From Acinetobacter terrestris (GTDB lineage: Bacteria; Pseudomonadota; Gammaproteobacteria; Pseudomonadales; Moraxellaceae), in contig NZ_SJNZ01000002.1 of NCBI RefSeq assembly GCF_004331155.1, forward strand, positions 124,001 to 188,000: 64,000 nt of DNA, read 5' to 3'. Within the stretch, counting starts at the first letter, position 1. Every line of letters starts with the position of its first letter. The notes beneath the pieces are model-generated. The model was not told the DNA's origin. It saw only the letters and a list, made by a program, of their open reading frames with translations, and made no database searches. This document shows, piece after piece, positions 7,662 through 17,610 of this stretch. The position numbers were made by a program, and so were the translations under genes.

Positions 7662-9323
7662 TTAAGATGCGAATGCCCTTTGCAGCAACTGTTCCACATC
7701 CACATCTCTAGAGTTCAGCATACCGACCACTTGTCCATGAAAAGCTCGATAGCGGGACTGGATAAATCCGTGAGCAACAAAATCAGGCGCATGACGCTTC
7801 AATAAAACCGCTTGTGCCAAAATCACCAGACGGCTGACCAGACTGCGGCCCATAAACTGTAAATCTTCTGGTGATTGCTGGAACAATTTAAACAGGCTTT
7901 GTAATTCATTTTGCAAGGTTTCATCCTGCAGCGCAGTAGATGCCAAATCTTGAAACAGCACCTCGATGGATTCAGGTTCACGCTGAATGGCACGCAGTAC
8001 ATCCAGACACATCACATTGCCCGAACCTTCCCAGATCGTATTGACTGGCGCTTCTTTGAAAATACGCGCCATGATGCCGTTATCGACATAGCCATTGCCG
8101 CCAAAGACTTCCATCATCTCACCGGACAGCTCGACTGCACGCTTGCAAATCCAGAACTTGGAGGCTGGCGTCATAATCCGTTTCCAGGCTTGAGATAAGG
8201 CATCTTCAGATTCATAGCAATGTGCCAAATGAAAACTTAAATGCATGGCTGCTTCGGTTTCCAAAGCTAAATCGGCCAGTACAGCGCGCATCAAAGGCTG
8301 TTCGGCCAAGTGTTTACCAAAAGCCTTGCGCTGACGGGTATAGGCAATACATTGCACCAAAGCCTGACGCAGCATGGCTGTACTGCCAACTGAACAGGTC
8401 AGGCGAGTGTAATTGGCCATTTCAATAATGGTCGGAATCCCGCGCCCCGCTTCGCCCATCATCATGCCCCAGGCATTGTGAAACTCGACTTCGGAACTGG
8501 AGTTGCTGCGGTTGCCGACTTTGTCTTTAAGCCGCTGAATGTGAATCCTGTTTTTGCTGCCATCTTCCAGCCAGCGCGGTACAAAGAAACAGGCCAAGCC
8601 ATCCTGCTCTGTTTTGGCAACCACCAAATGCGCATCGCACATCGGTGCCGAGAAAAACCATTTATGTCCGGTCAGCAAATAGGCTTTGCCACGGCCTGAC
8701 TCAGCCACAGGAACGGCAACAGTTTCATTGGCACGCACATCCGAGCCACCTTGTTTTTCGGTCATGCCCATGCCCAGCCAGATTGATTTTTTCTGGGCAA
8801 TTGGCAGGTCACGTTCGTCATATTCACTGGACAGCAGTTTTGCGCCAATTTTGCTCCACAGTTCAGGTTCACGCTGAATTAAGGGAATACTTCCAAGCGT
8901 CATGGAAGTTGGACATAAACTGCCACATTCAACCTGTCCGCTTAAGTAAAAACGGGTCGCCCAGTCGACCCATTTGCTAGAGAGTTCAGGCGCTACAAAA
9001 GGATGGGCATAGGTATTAAATTCACGGTTGAGCCTCATCCACTGATGCCACGATGGATGAAATTCGACAAAGTCTTTACGGCGGCCTCGCGCATCAAAGG
9101 CATGCAAAATCGGCGTGTGATGATTGGCAAGGTCTGCATATTGATAATATTCAGATGAACCGGCCACTTTGCCCATTTGCGCCAGGCTTGCCTGATCCTG
9201 GCTGCCATAACGGGACAGGATTTCCTGCAACACCTGATCGGTTTCAAACAGGTTGTAGTCTTGCAGTTCATCAAACTGGTTGCTGATCTGATGGGTCGTC
9301 CATGCCTGATTCGATATATGCAT
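7662..9323 (-). CDS. aidB: AidB-like acyl-CoA dehydrogenase family flavoprotein
   Basis: AidB is an FAD-containing acyl-CoA dehydrogenase homologue induced in the E. coli adaptive response to alkylation. It binds DNA, and its in vivo substrate is unsettled. The 553-residue protein follows AidB closely in length and in the landmarks DARGRRKDFVEFHPSWH, GSLCPTSMT, GMGMTEKQGGSDV, LTGHKWFFSAPMCDAHLV, RLKDKVGNRSNSSSEVEF and WEGSGNVMCLDVLR. The C-terminal helical domain is present. It is divergent from a TetR gene, which likely controls it. Ordinary isovaleryl-type activity is the alternative. Confidence 0.85.
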   Translation of the reverse strand: MHISNQAWTTHQISNQFDELQDYNLFETDQVLQEILSRYGSQDQASLAQMGKVAGSSEYYQYADLANHHTPILHAFDARGRRKDFVEFHPSWHQWMRLNREFNTYAHPFVAPELSSKWVDWATRFYLSGQVECGSLCPTSMTLGSIPLIQREPELWSKIGAKLLSSEYDERDLPIAQKKSIWLGMGMTEKQGGSDVRANETVAVPVAESGRGKAYLLTGHKWFFSAPMCDAHLVVAKTEQDGLACFFVPRWLEDGSKNRIHIQRLKDKVGNRSNSSSEVEFHNAWGMMMGEAGRGIPTIIEMANYTRLTCSVGSTAMLRQALVQCIAYTRQRKAFGKHLAEQPLMRAVLADLALETEAAMHLSFHLAHCYESEDALSQAWKRIMTPASKFWICKRAVELSGEMMEVFGGNGYVDNGIMARIFKEAPVNTIWEGSGNVMCLDVLRAIQREPESIEVLFQDLASTALQDETLQNELQSLFKLFQQSPEDLQFMGRSLVSRLVILAQAVLLKRHAPDFVAHGFIQSRYRAFHGQVVGMLNSRDVDVEQLLQRAFAS

Positions 9324-9405
9324 CGTCTAAATTTCCTGCTTGTTGTTCTGGGCGTTTCACTTCAGTATAGAGAAAAAATAGCCACAGGATGTTCGGCTTT
9401 CTTAT

Positions 9406-10074
9406 ATGAAAATTTCAGCAGTCCAAGCACGTCGAAAGCCGCGTCAATCCAGAGCAAAGCTGACTCAGGAAGCCTTGCAGGAAAGTTTTGTTCGGCTTTT
9501 GTATGAACGCAATGCAGACGAGATTACTATTCGGGAAATTACCGATCTGGCGGGTGTGGGTTTGGGCACTTTCTATGAATATTTTTCAAAAAAGGAAGAC
9601 TTGATCGCGCTGACCATTCACAGGCAGGTAAAACACAATGCCGAGAACTTAAAAAATTATGCACAAAGTCTGATCAGGTTATCCACAAATTTAAGTCTGG
9701 AAGATTATTTAGAGCAGATCGTTCATTTTCAGATTCAGCAGATTCAGGCTCAGCAATTTTTATGGGCGCAGACATTTTTACTGGAACGGCAAGTGTCGAG
9801 TCAGGATGCCTATCAAAAACATTATCAGCTGATGACAGAACTCTGGAATGACATTCTGAAACCTTTTATTCAACAAGAACAGCTCCGACAACGTAGCGCA
9901 TTAAACCTGCATCGCATCAGTTATGGATTCATTTCTCAAACACTGCTTGTCAATTGTCATTTCAAAGACTGGGAGGGTTTAACCCAAGATATTTTAGCCG
10001 CTGCGCAATCTTTCGTCGGCAATCTGAATCCGGCTGTGATTTCTCATGAGGTGAGCAGAAAGCCAGATATTTGA
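9406..10074 (+). CDS. TetR-family transcriptional regulator
   Basis: A 222-residue TetR repressor. The N-terminal helix-turn-helix runs through about 15-62 (LTQEALQESFVRLL, then ITDLAGVGLGTFYEYFSKKEDLI, the canonical recognition helix GTFYEYF). The C-terminal ligand domain has no recognisable signature. Only 82 bases separate its start from that of the aidB-like gene on the opposite strand, so shared promoter control is likely. The ligand is unknown; acyl-CoA or fatty acid is a reasonable guess from the neighbour only. Confidence 0.88.
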   Translation: MKISAVQARRKPRQSRAKLTQEALQESFVRLLYERNADEITIREITDLAGVGLGTFYEYFSKKEDLIALTIHRQVKHNAENLKNYAQSLIRLSTNLSLEDYLEQIVHFQIQQIQAQQFLWAQTFLLERQVSSQDAYQKHYQLMTELWNDILKPFIQQEQLRQRSALNLHRISYGFISQTLLVNCHFKDWEGLTQDILAAAQSFVGNLNPAVISHEVSRKPDI

Positions 10075-10345
10075 ATGATCGAATATTCCTTTTAGCAACA
10101 GCAGATTAATCCATTTGTTTTTATTGAGGCTGCGCTTTACAGTCTTTAACCATCAAGAACGTTGTTTATCGCTACTCATTTCCTGTTTAAGCTTTTAATT
10201 TTCATGGAAAATGAATGTATTGGCAAATGACAGATGAACTGAAATGGCTATGCTGTAAGTCTGGATAAATAAAACGGTTAATCACAGCGTTGAAATTCCA
10301 TAACGCGACCGGCTTCCCCCTTGCTGCTCCTACTGGAGAAATACA

Positions 10346-11866
10346 ATGAGCCAAGACCCTAAAAAATGTCCCGTCTCCCACCTCACCACTGCTTTTGGCG
10401 CGCCGGTTACGGACAACCAGAATAGTTTGACGGCAGGTGCACGTGGTCCGCTACTTGCCCAAGATTTATGGCTGAATGAAAAACTGGCGAACTTTGTCCG
10501 TGAAGTGATTCCAGAGCGCCGTATGCATGCCAAAGGTTCAGGTGCATTTGGTACTTTTACCGTAACGCATGACATTACCCCATATACCCGCGCGAAAATT
10601 TTCTCTGAAATTGGTAAAAAAACCGAAATGTTCGCCCGTTTCACCACCGTTGCAGGCGAACGTGGTGCAGCCGATGCTGAACGTGACATCCGTGGTTTTT
10701 CTTTAAAATTTTATACTGAAGAAGGCAACTGGGACTTGGTCGGTAACAATACCCCGGTGTTCTTCTTGCGTGATCCACGCAAATTTCCCGACTTGAACAA
10801 AGCGGTGAAACGCGACCCGAAAACCAATTTACGCAGTGCCACCAATAACTGGGATTTCTGGACCTTGCTGCCAGAAGCCTTGCACCAAGTGACCATTGTG
10901 ATGTCAGACCGCGGTATTCCAAAGTCTTACCGTCATATGCATGGTTTTGGTAGCCATACTTACAGTTTCATTAATGCCAATAATGAACGTTTCTGGGTCA
11001 AATTCCATTTCCGTACTCAACAAGGTATTCAGAACCTGACCGATACAGAAGCGGCAGCCGTCGTTGCAGCAGACCGTGAAAGCAACCAGCGTGATTTGTT
11101 TGATGCCATTGAAAAGGGTGATTTCCCGAAATGGAAACTGCAAGTTCAAATCATGCCGGAAACCGATGCTGAAAAAGTGCCGTATCATCCGTTTGATTTA
11201 ACCAAAGTCTGGCCACATGGGGACTATCCGCTGATTGATGTCGGTGAGTTTGAATTAAACCGCAATCCGGAAAATTTCTTCCTGGATGTTGAACAGTCGG
11301 CATTTGCGCCAAGCAACCTGATTCCGGGGATTAGTGCTTCTCCAGACCGTATGTTGCAGGCACGCTTGTTTAACTATGCCGATGCGCAGCGTTACCGTTT
11401 GGGTGTGAATTATCAACAAATTCCAGTCAATGCCGCGCGTTGCCCGGTTCATTCTAACCATCGTGATGGTCAAGGGCGTGTCGATGCCAACTATGGCGGT
11501 TTGCCGCACTACGAACCAAACAGCTTTAGCCAATGGCAGGAACAGGCTGAATACAAAGAACCGCCTTTGAAAATTTCCGGCGATGCAGCACATTGGGACT
11601 TCCGCGCAGATGATGCGGATTATTTCAGCCAGCCACGTGCCCTGTTTAATTTAATGACCCCTGAACAACAGCAGGCATTGTTTAACAACACCGCGGGTGC
11701 GATGGGCGATGCGCTAGATTTCATCAAATACCGTCATATCCGCAACTGTTATGCCTGTGATCCTGCCTATGGCGAAGGCGTAGCAAAAGCTTTGGGCATG
11801 ACTGTTGCTGATGCTCAAGCTGCGCGCGCAACTGATCCAGGTCAAAACAATCCGGGCTGGCTTTAA
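10346..11866 (+). CDS. katA: Catalase (monofunctional, small-subunit heme type)
   Basis: It decomposes hydrogen peroxide to water and oxygen. The 506-residue protein has the catalytic His about 61 ([12 protein letters not shown]), the distal-pocket Asn about 134 ([14 protein letters not shown]) and the heme-ligand Tyr in [14 protein letters not shown]. The short length lacks the extra C-terminal domain of large KatE-type catalases. No signal peptide is present, so it is cytoplasmic. GGAGAAATACA precedes the ATG. The gene symbol follows general usage; numbering differs between species. Confidence 0.93.
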   Translation: MSQDPKKCPVSHLTTAFGAPVTDNQNSLTAGARGPLLAQDLWLNEKLANFVREVIPERRMHAKGSGAFGTFTVTHDITPYTRAKIFSEIGKKTEMFARFTTVAGERGAADAERDIRGFSLKFYTEEGNWDLVGNNTPVFFLRDPRKFPDLNKAVKRDPKTNLRSATNNWDFWTLLPEALHQVTIVMSDRGIPKSYRHMHGFGSHTYSFINANNERFWVKFHFRTQQGIQNLTDTEAAAVVAADRESNQRDLFDAIEKGDFPKWKLQVQIMPETDAEKVPYHPFDLTKVWPHGDYPLIDVGEFELNRNPENFFLDVEQSAFAPSNLIPGISASPDRMLQARLFNYADAQRYRLGVNYQQIPVNAARCPVHSNHRDGQGRVDANYGGLPHYEPNSFSQWQEQAEYKEPPLKISGDAAHWDFRADDADYFSQPRALFNLMTPEQQQALFNNTAGAMGDALDFIKYRHIRNCYACDPAYGEGVAKALGMTVADAQAARATDPGQNNPGWL

Positions 11867-11888
11867 TCCTTTAATTTAAGCTCATGAA

Positions 11889-11914
11889 GAAACCGCCTTC
11901 GGGTGGTTTTTTTA
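11889..11914 (+). terminator. Catalase terminator with UUCG loop
   Basis: The stem AAACCGCC / GGTGGTTT (one G-U pair), a TTCG tetraloop and seven T form a compact intrinsic terminator 22 nt after the catalase stop. Confidence 0.9.
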
Positions 11915-11964
11915 TTCATTTAAAAAGATATATTAAAGAGAACTCAAAAAAAGAAGTATTAAAA

Positions 11965-12408
11965 ATGGAGCAGAAAATTGAAGATATCATTCAGCAATAT
12001 GACATTATTTTGTTTGATGCCATTTGCGTGATTTGTAATGGGTGGGCCAAATTTTTAATCAAATACGATAAACCTGCAAAATTTAAACTGGTTTCCGCAC
12101 AATCCCCTTTAGGTGAGGCAATCCTAAAATATTATGCGATGTCGACCGAGCATTACAGCACGATGCTGGTGATTAAAGATGGGCAACTTTATACGGAATC
12201 CACTGCGCTGCTTAAAGTCATGCAGCATCTCGGACTGCCATTTTCCCTCATGAATTCAGGTTATCTGATACCGCGTTTTATCCGGGATTTTCTTTACAGA
12301 CGTGTGGCATTAAATCGCTATCAACTTTTTGGAACCACCGATAACTGCCTGCTTCCATCCGCTGAAAATAAAAGTCATTTTCTGGATTATGCCATCCGTG
12401 AATCATAA
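11965..12408 (+). CDS. DCC-family thiol-disulfide oxidoreductase-like protein (DUF393)
   Basis: A 147-residue protein with the DxxCxxC motif near the N-terminus (FDAICVICNGWAKFL), the hallmark of the DCC/DUF393 family, predicted to have a thioredoxin-like redox site. Here the usual DGxCxxC has Ala in place of Gly. The frame extends upstream to 11884, but that part would cover the catalase terminator, so I start at the internal ATG. The gene overlaps the next by about 20 bases, implying translational coupling with a DoxX-like membrane protein. Confidence 0.75.
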   Translation: MEQKIEDIIQQYDIILFDAICVICNGWAKFLIKYDKPAKFKLVSAQSPLGEAILKYYAMSTEHYSTMLVIKDGQLYTESTALLKVMQHLGLPFSLMNSGYLIPRFIRDFLYRRVALNRYQLFGTTDNCLLPSAENKSHFLDYAIRES

Positions 12409-12799
12409 GCTTCAGTTAGATCAGCCCCTTCGGCTGATTCAAATCACACTGGCTGGACTTTGGATTTATCAGGGATTAATCCCTAAAATACTGTTTCAGT
12501 CGACTGCGGAAATCACCATTTGGCAGAACATGGGCCTAGAGCTGCCTCTGGCAAAAATGTGTGTTGCTCTATCTGGCCTGATTGAAATCATGTTTGGCTG
12601 TACTTTTCTGATTTGGCAAAGAGCAGTCTTCCTCCATCAGCTGAACATTGTCGGCTTGAGTGGATTATTACTGCTGATTATGCTTACAGATCCCATACAG
12701 CTCAGCACTGCATTTAATCCAGTGGTGATGAATACTGCCATGATCGTCATTTCAATGCTTGCCATTCAACTTTTCAAGCTTAGCCAACAGCAAGCTTAA
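12389..12799 (+). CDS. DoxX-like membrane protein
   Basis: A roughly 137-residue integral membrane protein with four hydrophobic segments (about 13-28, 50-68, 75-98 and 108-128). The layout and the LAGLWIYQGLIPKIL opening resemble the DoxX/DUF4345-like group. The start is uncertain (ATG 12389 or GTG 12398); either overlaps the 3' end of the DCC gene. The pairing of a thiol-redox protein with a DoxX-like membrane protein suggests a shared redox task, which is inference. Confidence 0.65.
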   Translation: MPSVNHKLQLDQPLRLIQITLAGLWIYQGLIPKILFQSTAEITIWQNMGLELPLAKMCVALSGLIEIMFGCTFLIWQRAVFLHQLNIVGLSGLLLLIMLTDPIQLSTAFNPVVMNTAMIVISMLAIQLFKLSQQQA

Positions 12800-12805
12800 A
12801 AAAAA

Positions 12806-13867
12806 TCAGACCACCAAACGCCGTCCTTCACGAATACAGACAAAAGGATTCATCAGCTTTGAGCTGTTCTTCATTGCCACTTTTAAATCGATTTCCGGTT
12901 GTTCACGACTTTCATCGGTCAGTTGAAAGGTTCGATAATGAATCGCCAGCGAACATTTTGAATGTAAATCCTGATGCGCCTGAAAAGCTTCCTGCGGATT
13001 CATATGCATATAGCTCATCAGTTCACGCGGTTCATAAGCACCTATTGGTAACAATGAAATACGCGGTGCACCCAAACGGTTTTGAATTTCCTTAAAATGC
13101 GGTGCATAGCCAGTATCTCCGGCAAAGAAACAATGATCTTTTCCAGCAAGCACTGAAAAACCGCCCCACAGTGCCCGATTATGATCACGCAAGCCTCGGC
13201 CGGAAAAATGTTGTGCCGGGGTATAAATAATTTTTAAGTCATGCAATAAAGACGATTGCCACCAGTCCATTTCCAGCACGTGGAAACTTTTTGGTAAATA
13301 CCATGAATTGCCCAGTCCGGTATAAATCGGCATGGCAAATTTGTCATGCAACCAGTTTAAGGTAGCCAGATCCATATGGTCATAATGGTTATGACTGAGC
13401 AGCACCGCATGGATGGTCGGCAGCTCTTCTAAAGCTATCCCGGCAGGGATGACCCGTTTCGGACCCTTGCCCTGCTTGGGACTGACATATTCGCACCACA
13501 CCGGATCGGTGAGCAGGTTATACGGACCAATCTGTAGCAGCACCGTGGCATGCCCAACAAACCACACTTGCCAGTCATCAATACTGGCCTCGGGACGGTC
13601 TTGCGGAATCGCCCGTTTAGTGGCATGGAATTCGGCATATTCTTTATCAATATCCACATTCCAGGTCGATGACTTACGGGTGAGCAGCCATTTGATCAGG
13701 TCTGCACGGCCACGCCCCGAAGGACGTGGTAATGCATTAAAGAATCGATCACCATCATGATGATTCGAATGCATAAATTGAAATGAAGGCTGACGCCAGG
13801 TATGTGACCAGCATTCTTTAGTCGGGAGTCGAAAGTGTAATTGCTCGGGCTTTTGCTTCATGTACAT
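12806..13867 (-). CDS. Metallo-beta-lactamase-fold hydrolase (NAPE-PLD/UlaG-like)
   Basis: A 353-residue metallo-hydrolase. The metal-binding motif is LLSHNHYDHMDLATL; FVGHATVLLQIG precedes it as in the family, and FFAGDTGYAP and SLAIHYRTFQL supply further ligands. This arrangement is seen in bacterial N-acyl-phosphatidylethanolamine phospholipase D-like proteins. The substrate is not deducible. There is no signal peptide. It is convergent with the DCC/DoxX pair, with its stop only 6 bases away. Confidence 0.8.
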   Translation of the reverse strand: MYMKQKPEQLHFRLPTKECWSHTWRQPSFQFMHSNHHDGDRFFNALPRPSGRGRADLIKWLLTRKSSTWNVDIDKEYAEFHATKRAIPQDRPEASIDDWQVWFVGHATVLLQIGPYNLLTDPVWCEYVSPKQGKGPKRVIPAGIALEELPTIHAVLLSHNHYDHMDLATLNWLHDKFAMPIYTGLGNSWYLPKSFHVLEMDWWQSSLLHDLKIIYTPAQHFSGRGLRDHNRALWGGFSVLAGKDHCFFAGDTGYAPHFKEIQNRLGAPRISLLPIGAYEPRELMSYMHMNPQEAFQAHQDLHSKCSLAIHYRTFQLTDESREQPEIDLKVAMKNSSKLMNPFVCIREGRRLVV

Positions 13868-13938
13868 TCAATTTCTTAGTGTGACGTAAATATTCAAAAT
13901 CCGATATTTTGAATATTGCGCCATATATATCACGTTTT

Positions 13939-14877
13939 TTATTCCAAACGTCCTTTCATACGTTCCAACCACACTTTTTTAGTTTGCGGTTTAATAAACA
14001 ATGCCACAATTTCAGGATGAATCTGTTTAATTTTCGCTTCAATTCTGTTGACGCAGGCTTCGATGTCATCTGAACTTAAATTGTCTTCAAATTCCAGACT
14101 GAGCGATGCAATCACCTGATGGGCGCCCATCTGCTCGGTCAGCACGCCATTGGCAGAGAGTACAGCGACATCTTCCTGGGCAATCAGCAAGATATTATTA
14201 CGTAACTCAGGAGCCGCCGTTTCACCCAGTAACAAGCCCTTGGTTTCCCGTCCCAGCAAAATCGCCGAAACCGCCAATACAATCCCAATCAGGATGGAAG
14301 CAACCCCATCCAACTCTGGCATATTTAACTTGTGGGCTAAATAAATCCCGATCAAGGCAATGAACAGGCCACATAAAGCTGCGGTATCTTCAAACAATAC
14401 GGTAAATGTGGTCGGATCTTTACTGCGTCGAAAAGCCTCGAAATATCCCTCCTTGCCTTTCACTTTACGAAAAGCTTTTAAGGCAACCAGCCAGGAAGCC
14501 CCTTCACAAAGAATCGCGACAATTAACACCACATAATTAATGGTGGGATTGAGCATTTCTTCAGGATGGCGCACATGTTGTATGCCCTGATAAATAGACA
14601 CGATTGCACCCAGTGCAAACACCATCAGCGCCACAATAAACGCCCAGAAATACAGTTCACGCCCATAACCAAAGGGGTGTTTAACATCCCCCGGCTGTTG
14701 TGATTTTTTCATGCCATAGAGCAATAAAATTTCATTTAGCGTATCAACCACCGAGTGAATGGCTTCACTGAGCATGGCCGAACTATTGGTAATATATGCA
14801 GCAATGAACTTGACCAAGGCAATCGCCAAATTGCCTGCCAGCGCAGCATAGACCACCACTTTATTCGAATCAGACAT
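13939..14877 (-). CDS. Cation diffusion facilitator family metal transporter
   Basis: A 312-residue CDF protein with about six transmembrane helices in the first 210 residues and a soluble C-terminal domain. The TM2 signature is AIHSVVDTLNEILLLYG (His and Asp metal site), and the KHPFGYGRELYFWAF loop is the classic CDF element after TM2. TM5 carries Glu and Asp in FEDTAALCGLF. It should export Zn, Fe, Mn or similar divalent ions by proton antiport. The metal cannot be chosen from sequence alone. AGGACAAATTTGA precedes the ATG. Confidence 0.88.
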   Translation of the reverse strand: MSDSNKVVVYAALAGNLAIALVKFIAAYITNSSAMLSEAIHSVVDTLNEILLLYGMKKSQQPGDVKHPFGYGRELYFWAFIVALMVFALGAIVSIYQGIQHVRHPEEMLNPTINYVVLIVAILCEGASWLVALKAFRKVKGKEGYFEAFRRSKDPTTFTVLFEDTAALCGLFIALIGIYLAHKLNMPELDGVASILIGIVLAVSAILLGRETKGLLLGETAAPELRNNILLIAQEDVAVLSANGVLTEQMGAHQVIASLSLEFEDNLSSDDIEACVNRIEAKIKQIHPEIVALFIKPQTKKVWLERMKGRLE

Positions 14878-15190
14878 TCAAATTTGTCCTAAATTTATTG
14901 TTATCAAATAGATCTATTTGATTTTTCTGTATATCCAATTTTCATATTAACTAAACTACGCTGATAAATTCTTTACATTTTGTTGTTGCCTGCTTTAAAT
15001 GGCGAATCGTTAGGCAAGGCGCATCGGCATATCCCGGCCATGAATCATGACATCAGATTTAGCCATTCAATTTTTAAGACGAAGAACCACTGTAAAGCCG
15101 ATCGCGAATAGAATCCCTACCCGATTTTACATTTCGAATTTAAGAATCAAAGAAGGAAGCCAAGTTTCCTTTCATGTTCAAATTCCCGAT
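14878..15190. other. Intergenic region upstream of the CDF gene
   Basis: About 310 bases between the CDF gene and the EamA gene. The AT-rich part near 14900-14990 should hold the CDF promoter. The remainder has no clear terminator, repeat or open frame. Confidence 0.4.
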
Positions 15191-16099
15191 TTAAAGTTTG
15201 GAAAAATACTGCTCGCGCCATTCTTTCCAGAAATACATCACAATCCCGAACATCACCACTGCAATGCCGAGGAAAGCATTCGGACTGATATGTTCATGAT
15301 TTAAAGTTGCACCCAGTACCAGCGCAATGATGGGCGTCATCACGTTACTCAGCGACACGGTAGAGGCTGCCAGACGGTGAATCAGCCAGAAGTAACACAG
15401 CATCGCCACAATGGATGACATGATCATGGTAAACACAAAACCAATCATGGTTTGCATACCCGGCATCTGAGTCGGCATGTGCTGCCAGATAAAGGGCAAT
15501 AAACACAAGGAGCCGAGCGCTGAAATGATCAAAGAGCCGGTGGCTTGTGACATTGGACTTAAAGGCGCATTAATCTGCTTTACCCAAAAGATCGAGCTGA
15601 TATAGGACACCATACTGATCAGCATTAACACCACACCAATCGGATTGATCTTGCTGTCTGCTGAATCGGCAAAAACGAAGCTTAAACCGGAAACGGCAAT
15701 CGCCATACCCAGCCATTGCAACCCGATCAGCTTTTGGGTTTTTAAAATGACGTGTCCAATTAAACCGGCAATTAAAGGTGAAAAACCGAAAATCAGTGCC
15801 ATTAAACCTGAGGTCAGATAATTGGCTGCAAGATAGATAAATAGCTGTGCGCCAATTAAATTTAAGCTGCCTGCCAGATAGCTTTTCATCGAGGTATGAT
15901 CGAATGGCAAGGGATCACGCATCAGCTTGAGTAAAAACAGCGCAATGATGGATGCCCCGAAGTAACGGATGATCAACACCCACATCGGGTGAATTTCCTG
16001 CACACTCCAGACAATCGCCAGTGGCGTCGTCGCCCAAATCAAGACCAGTAAAGCGTAGATACTTGCCGTGACCAGCATGGAAGATGAATTTGAATTCAT
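15191..16099 (-). CDS. EamA/DMT-family transporter
   Basis: A 302-residue membrane protein with ten hydrophobic segments arranged as two EamA repeats (about 10-140 and 155-295). Landmarks are LVLIWATTPLAIVWS, GSLNLIGAQLFIYLAANYLTS and LSNVMTPIIALVLGATLNHE. Such proteins usually export amino acids or other small metabolites. It lies just downstream of the aromatic-catabolic operon, but a terminator separates them, so a role in that pathway is not supported. Confidence 0.85.
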   Translation of the reverse strand: MNSNSSSMLVTASIYALLVLIWATTPLAIVWSVQEIHPMWVLIIRYFGASIIALFLLKLMRDPLPFDHTSMKSYLAGSLNLIGAQLFIYLAANYLTSGLMALIFGFSPLIAGLIGHVILKTQKLIGLQWLGMAIAVSGLSFVFADSADSKINPIGVVLMLISMVSYISSIFWVKQINAPLSPMSQATGSLIISALGSLCLLPFIWQHMPTQMPGMQTMIGFVFTMIMSSIVAMLCYFWLIHRLAASTVSLSNVMTPIIALVLGATLNHEHISPNAFLGIAVVMFGIVMYFWKEWREQYFSKL

Positions 16100-16323
16100 A
16101 AATAACTCAATTAAATTTTATTAGGGAGAGTTGAACTAAATTCTTGTTCAAATCCACTATCAACAATACTAAGGGCGACAGGAATGTCGCTGCTAAACGG
16201 GGATATAGGAACATCTTGCGAAGTAGTACTTCTCATCATCTTCGAAAAGTAAAAAACACCTGCGCAAAGGTATTTAAATTCATAATGTGATTTATGGTTG
16301 TGATCTCAATATTATAACAACCA

Positions 16324-16358
16324 TAAAAAAACAGACCTATGCAAAGCACAGGTCTGTC
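16324..16358 (-). terminator. Terminator of the hca operon
   Basis: The stem ACAGACCT / AGGTCTGT is followed by seven U in the leftward direction, about 20 nt after the hcaD stop. Confidence 0.9.
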
Positions 16359-16378
16359 CATAAATAGTTCAGCAAGAT

Positions 16379-17605
16379 TTAAGCAATTTTGCGTAAGTCT
16401 TGTGCCAAATCTAAATGCTTTTCAGCTTCAAAAGCGGTATTTTTGCTGATCATTTTTTTCAAATGACGCATTTCTTTCGCAGCATTAACAGTAATACCGG
16501 CAACAATTTGACCATCAGTCACACCGTACATCACGAATGAATTGTCTGCACCTTTGGCTACATCCATTTCACCGCGAACCAGCCATTGCGCCGCTGCCAT
16601 ATCACCGACGAACTGGAAGTTGATATCCAGTTGATCTGTCCAGAACCACGCTGGATTGGCTTTTGGATGTTCAACGCCCATCACGTGACGCGCAAAAATA
16701 CCGGCTTGCAGATTGGCATTTTCCCAAGTTTCGACACGGCGGTGATTACCACAGTCACGAATTTGGGTGGCTACATCGCCTGCTGCATAAATATCAGCAT
16801 TTGAGGTCTGGCAGTTCTCGTTGACTTTAACCGCAACATCAACGTCAAGACCCGCATCGACTGCAAGCTGAGCATTGGGTACGATCCCAATACCGTAAAC
16901 CACAGCATCAGCACGAAGTTCTTCGCCATCAGCCAAAGTTACCACCACTTCTTCGCCATCAAGTCGGCAACCGGCAATCTGGGTTGAAAGACGAACATCT
17001 ACACCTTTGGCACGGTGCTGTTCAAGCAAAAATTCGCTCAGGATCCGTGGTGAACAACGGCCCATCACCATTGGACCCATTTCAATCACAGTCACATCAC
17101 AATCTTTGAAACGTGCAGATGATGCAAGTTCAAGACCGATCACACCACCGCCAATCAAAATTAAACGACGACCGGCTTGAAGTACAGGAACCAGCGCTTG
17201 AGAATCTTCAAGGTTACGCAAGGTGTAAACGTGTTTACCCAAAGCATCGAAGTTTGGCAAACGACGCGCTGCACCACCGGTTGCAAGAAGCAATTTGTCG
17301 TAGGCAACCACTTCACCATTTTTTAGAACCACGTTGTGATCTTCAGCGTTGATTTTCACCACGCCATTGCCACGAATCACGTCAACATTCAAATCAGCCA
17401 GTTTTTGTTCTGACAGGATTTCAATTTTGGTATCTTCAGGTTTAAGAATCACATCTTTAGATAACGGCGGACGTTCATAAGGCAGATGAGTTTCATCGCC
17501 TACAAGAATAATTTTGCCTTCGTACTTGTTGCCACGAAGTTCTAAAATAGCGCTGGCACCGGCTTGACCTGCACCTACAATAACGATGGTTTCGATGTTA
17601 CTCAT
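16379..17605 (-). CDS. hcaD: Phenylpropionate dioxygenase ferredoxin reductase
   Basis: This FAD/NADH-dependent reductase (408 residues) passes electrons to the Rieske ferredoxin of a ring-hydroxylating dioxygenase. It shows the FAD Rossmann motif VIVGAGQAGASA (about 8-19), the NAD motif LILIGGGVIGLELASSA and the second FAD motif IYAAGDVA, as in BphA4/HcaD enzymes. I start at 17605 (MSNIETIVIV), 5 bases past the mhpB stop; the longer frame would overlap mhpB. It is the last gene of the hcaEFCB-mhpB-hcaD operon. Confidence 0.9.
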   Translation of the reverse strand: MSNIETIVIVGAGQAGASAILELRGNKYEGKIILVGDETHLPYERPPLSKDVILKPEDTKIEILSEQKLADLNVDVIRGNGVVKINAEDHNVVLKNGEVVAYDKLLLATGGAARRLPNFDALGKHVYTLRNLEDSQALVPVLQAGRRLILIGGGVIGLELASSARFKDCDVTVIEMGPMVMGRCSPRILSEFLLEQHRAKGVDVRLSTQIAGCRLDGEEVVVTLADGEELRADAVVYGIGIVPNAQLAVDAGLDVDVAVKVNENCQTSNADIYAAGDVATQIRDCGNHRRVETWENANLQAGIFARHVMGVEHPKANPAWFWTDQLDINFQFVGDMAAAQWLVRGEMDVAKGADNSFVMYGVTDGQIVAGITVNAAKEMRHLKKMISKNTAFEAEKHLDLAQDLRKIA

Positions 17606-17610
17606 GTGCT

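Noticed and set aside
11884..11964. N-terminal extension of the DCC gene
   Set aside because: These codons cover the catalase terminator hairpin; the internal ATG gives the normal family start.
15191..16099. EamA exporter as the transporter of the aromatic pathway
   Set aside because: A strong terminator separates it from the hca operon, and EamA proteins mainly export; no evidence links them.
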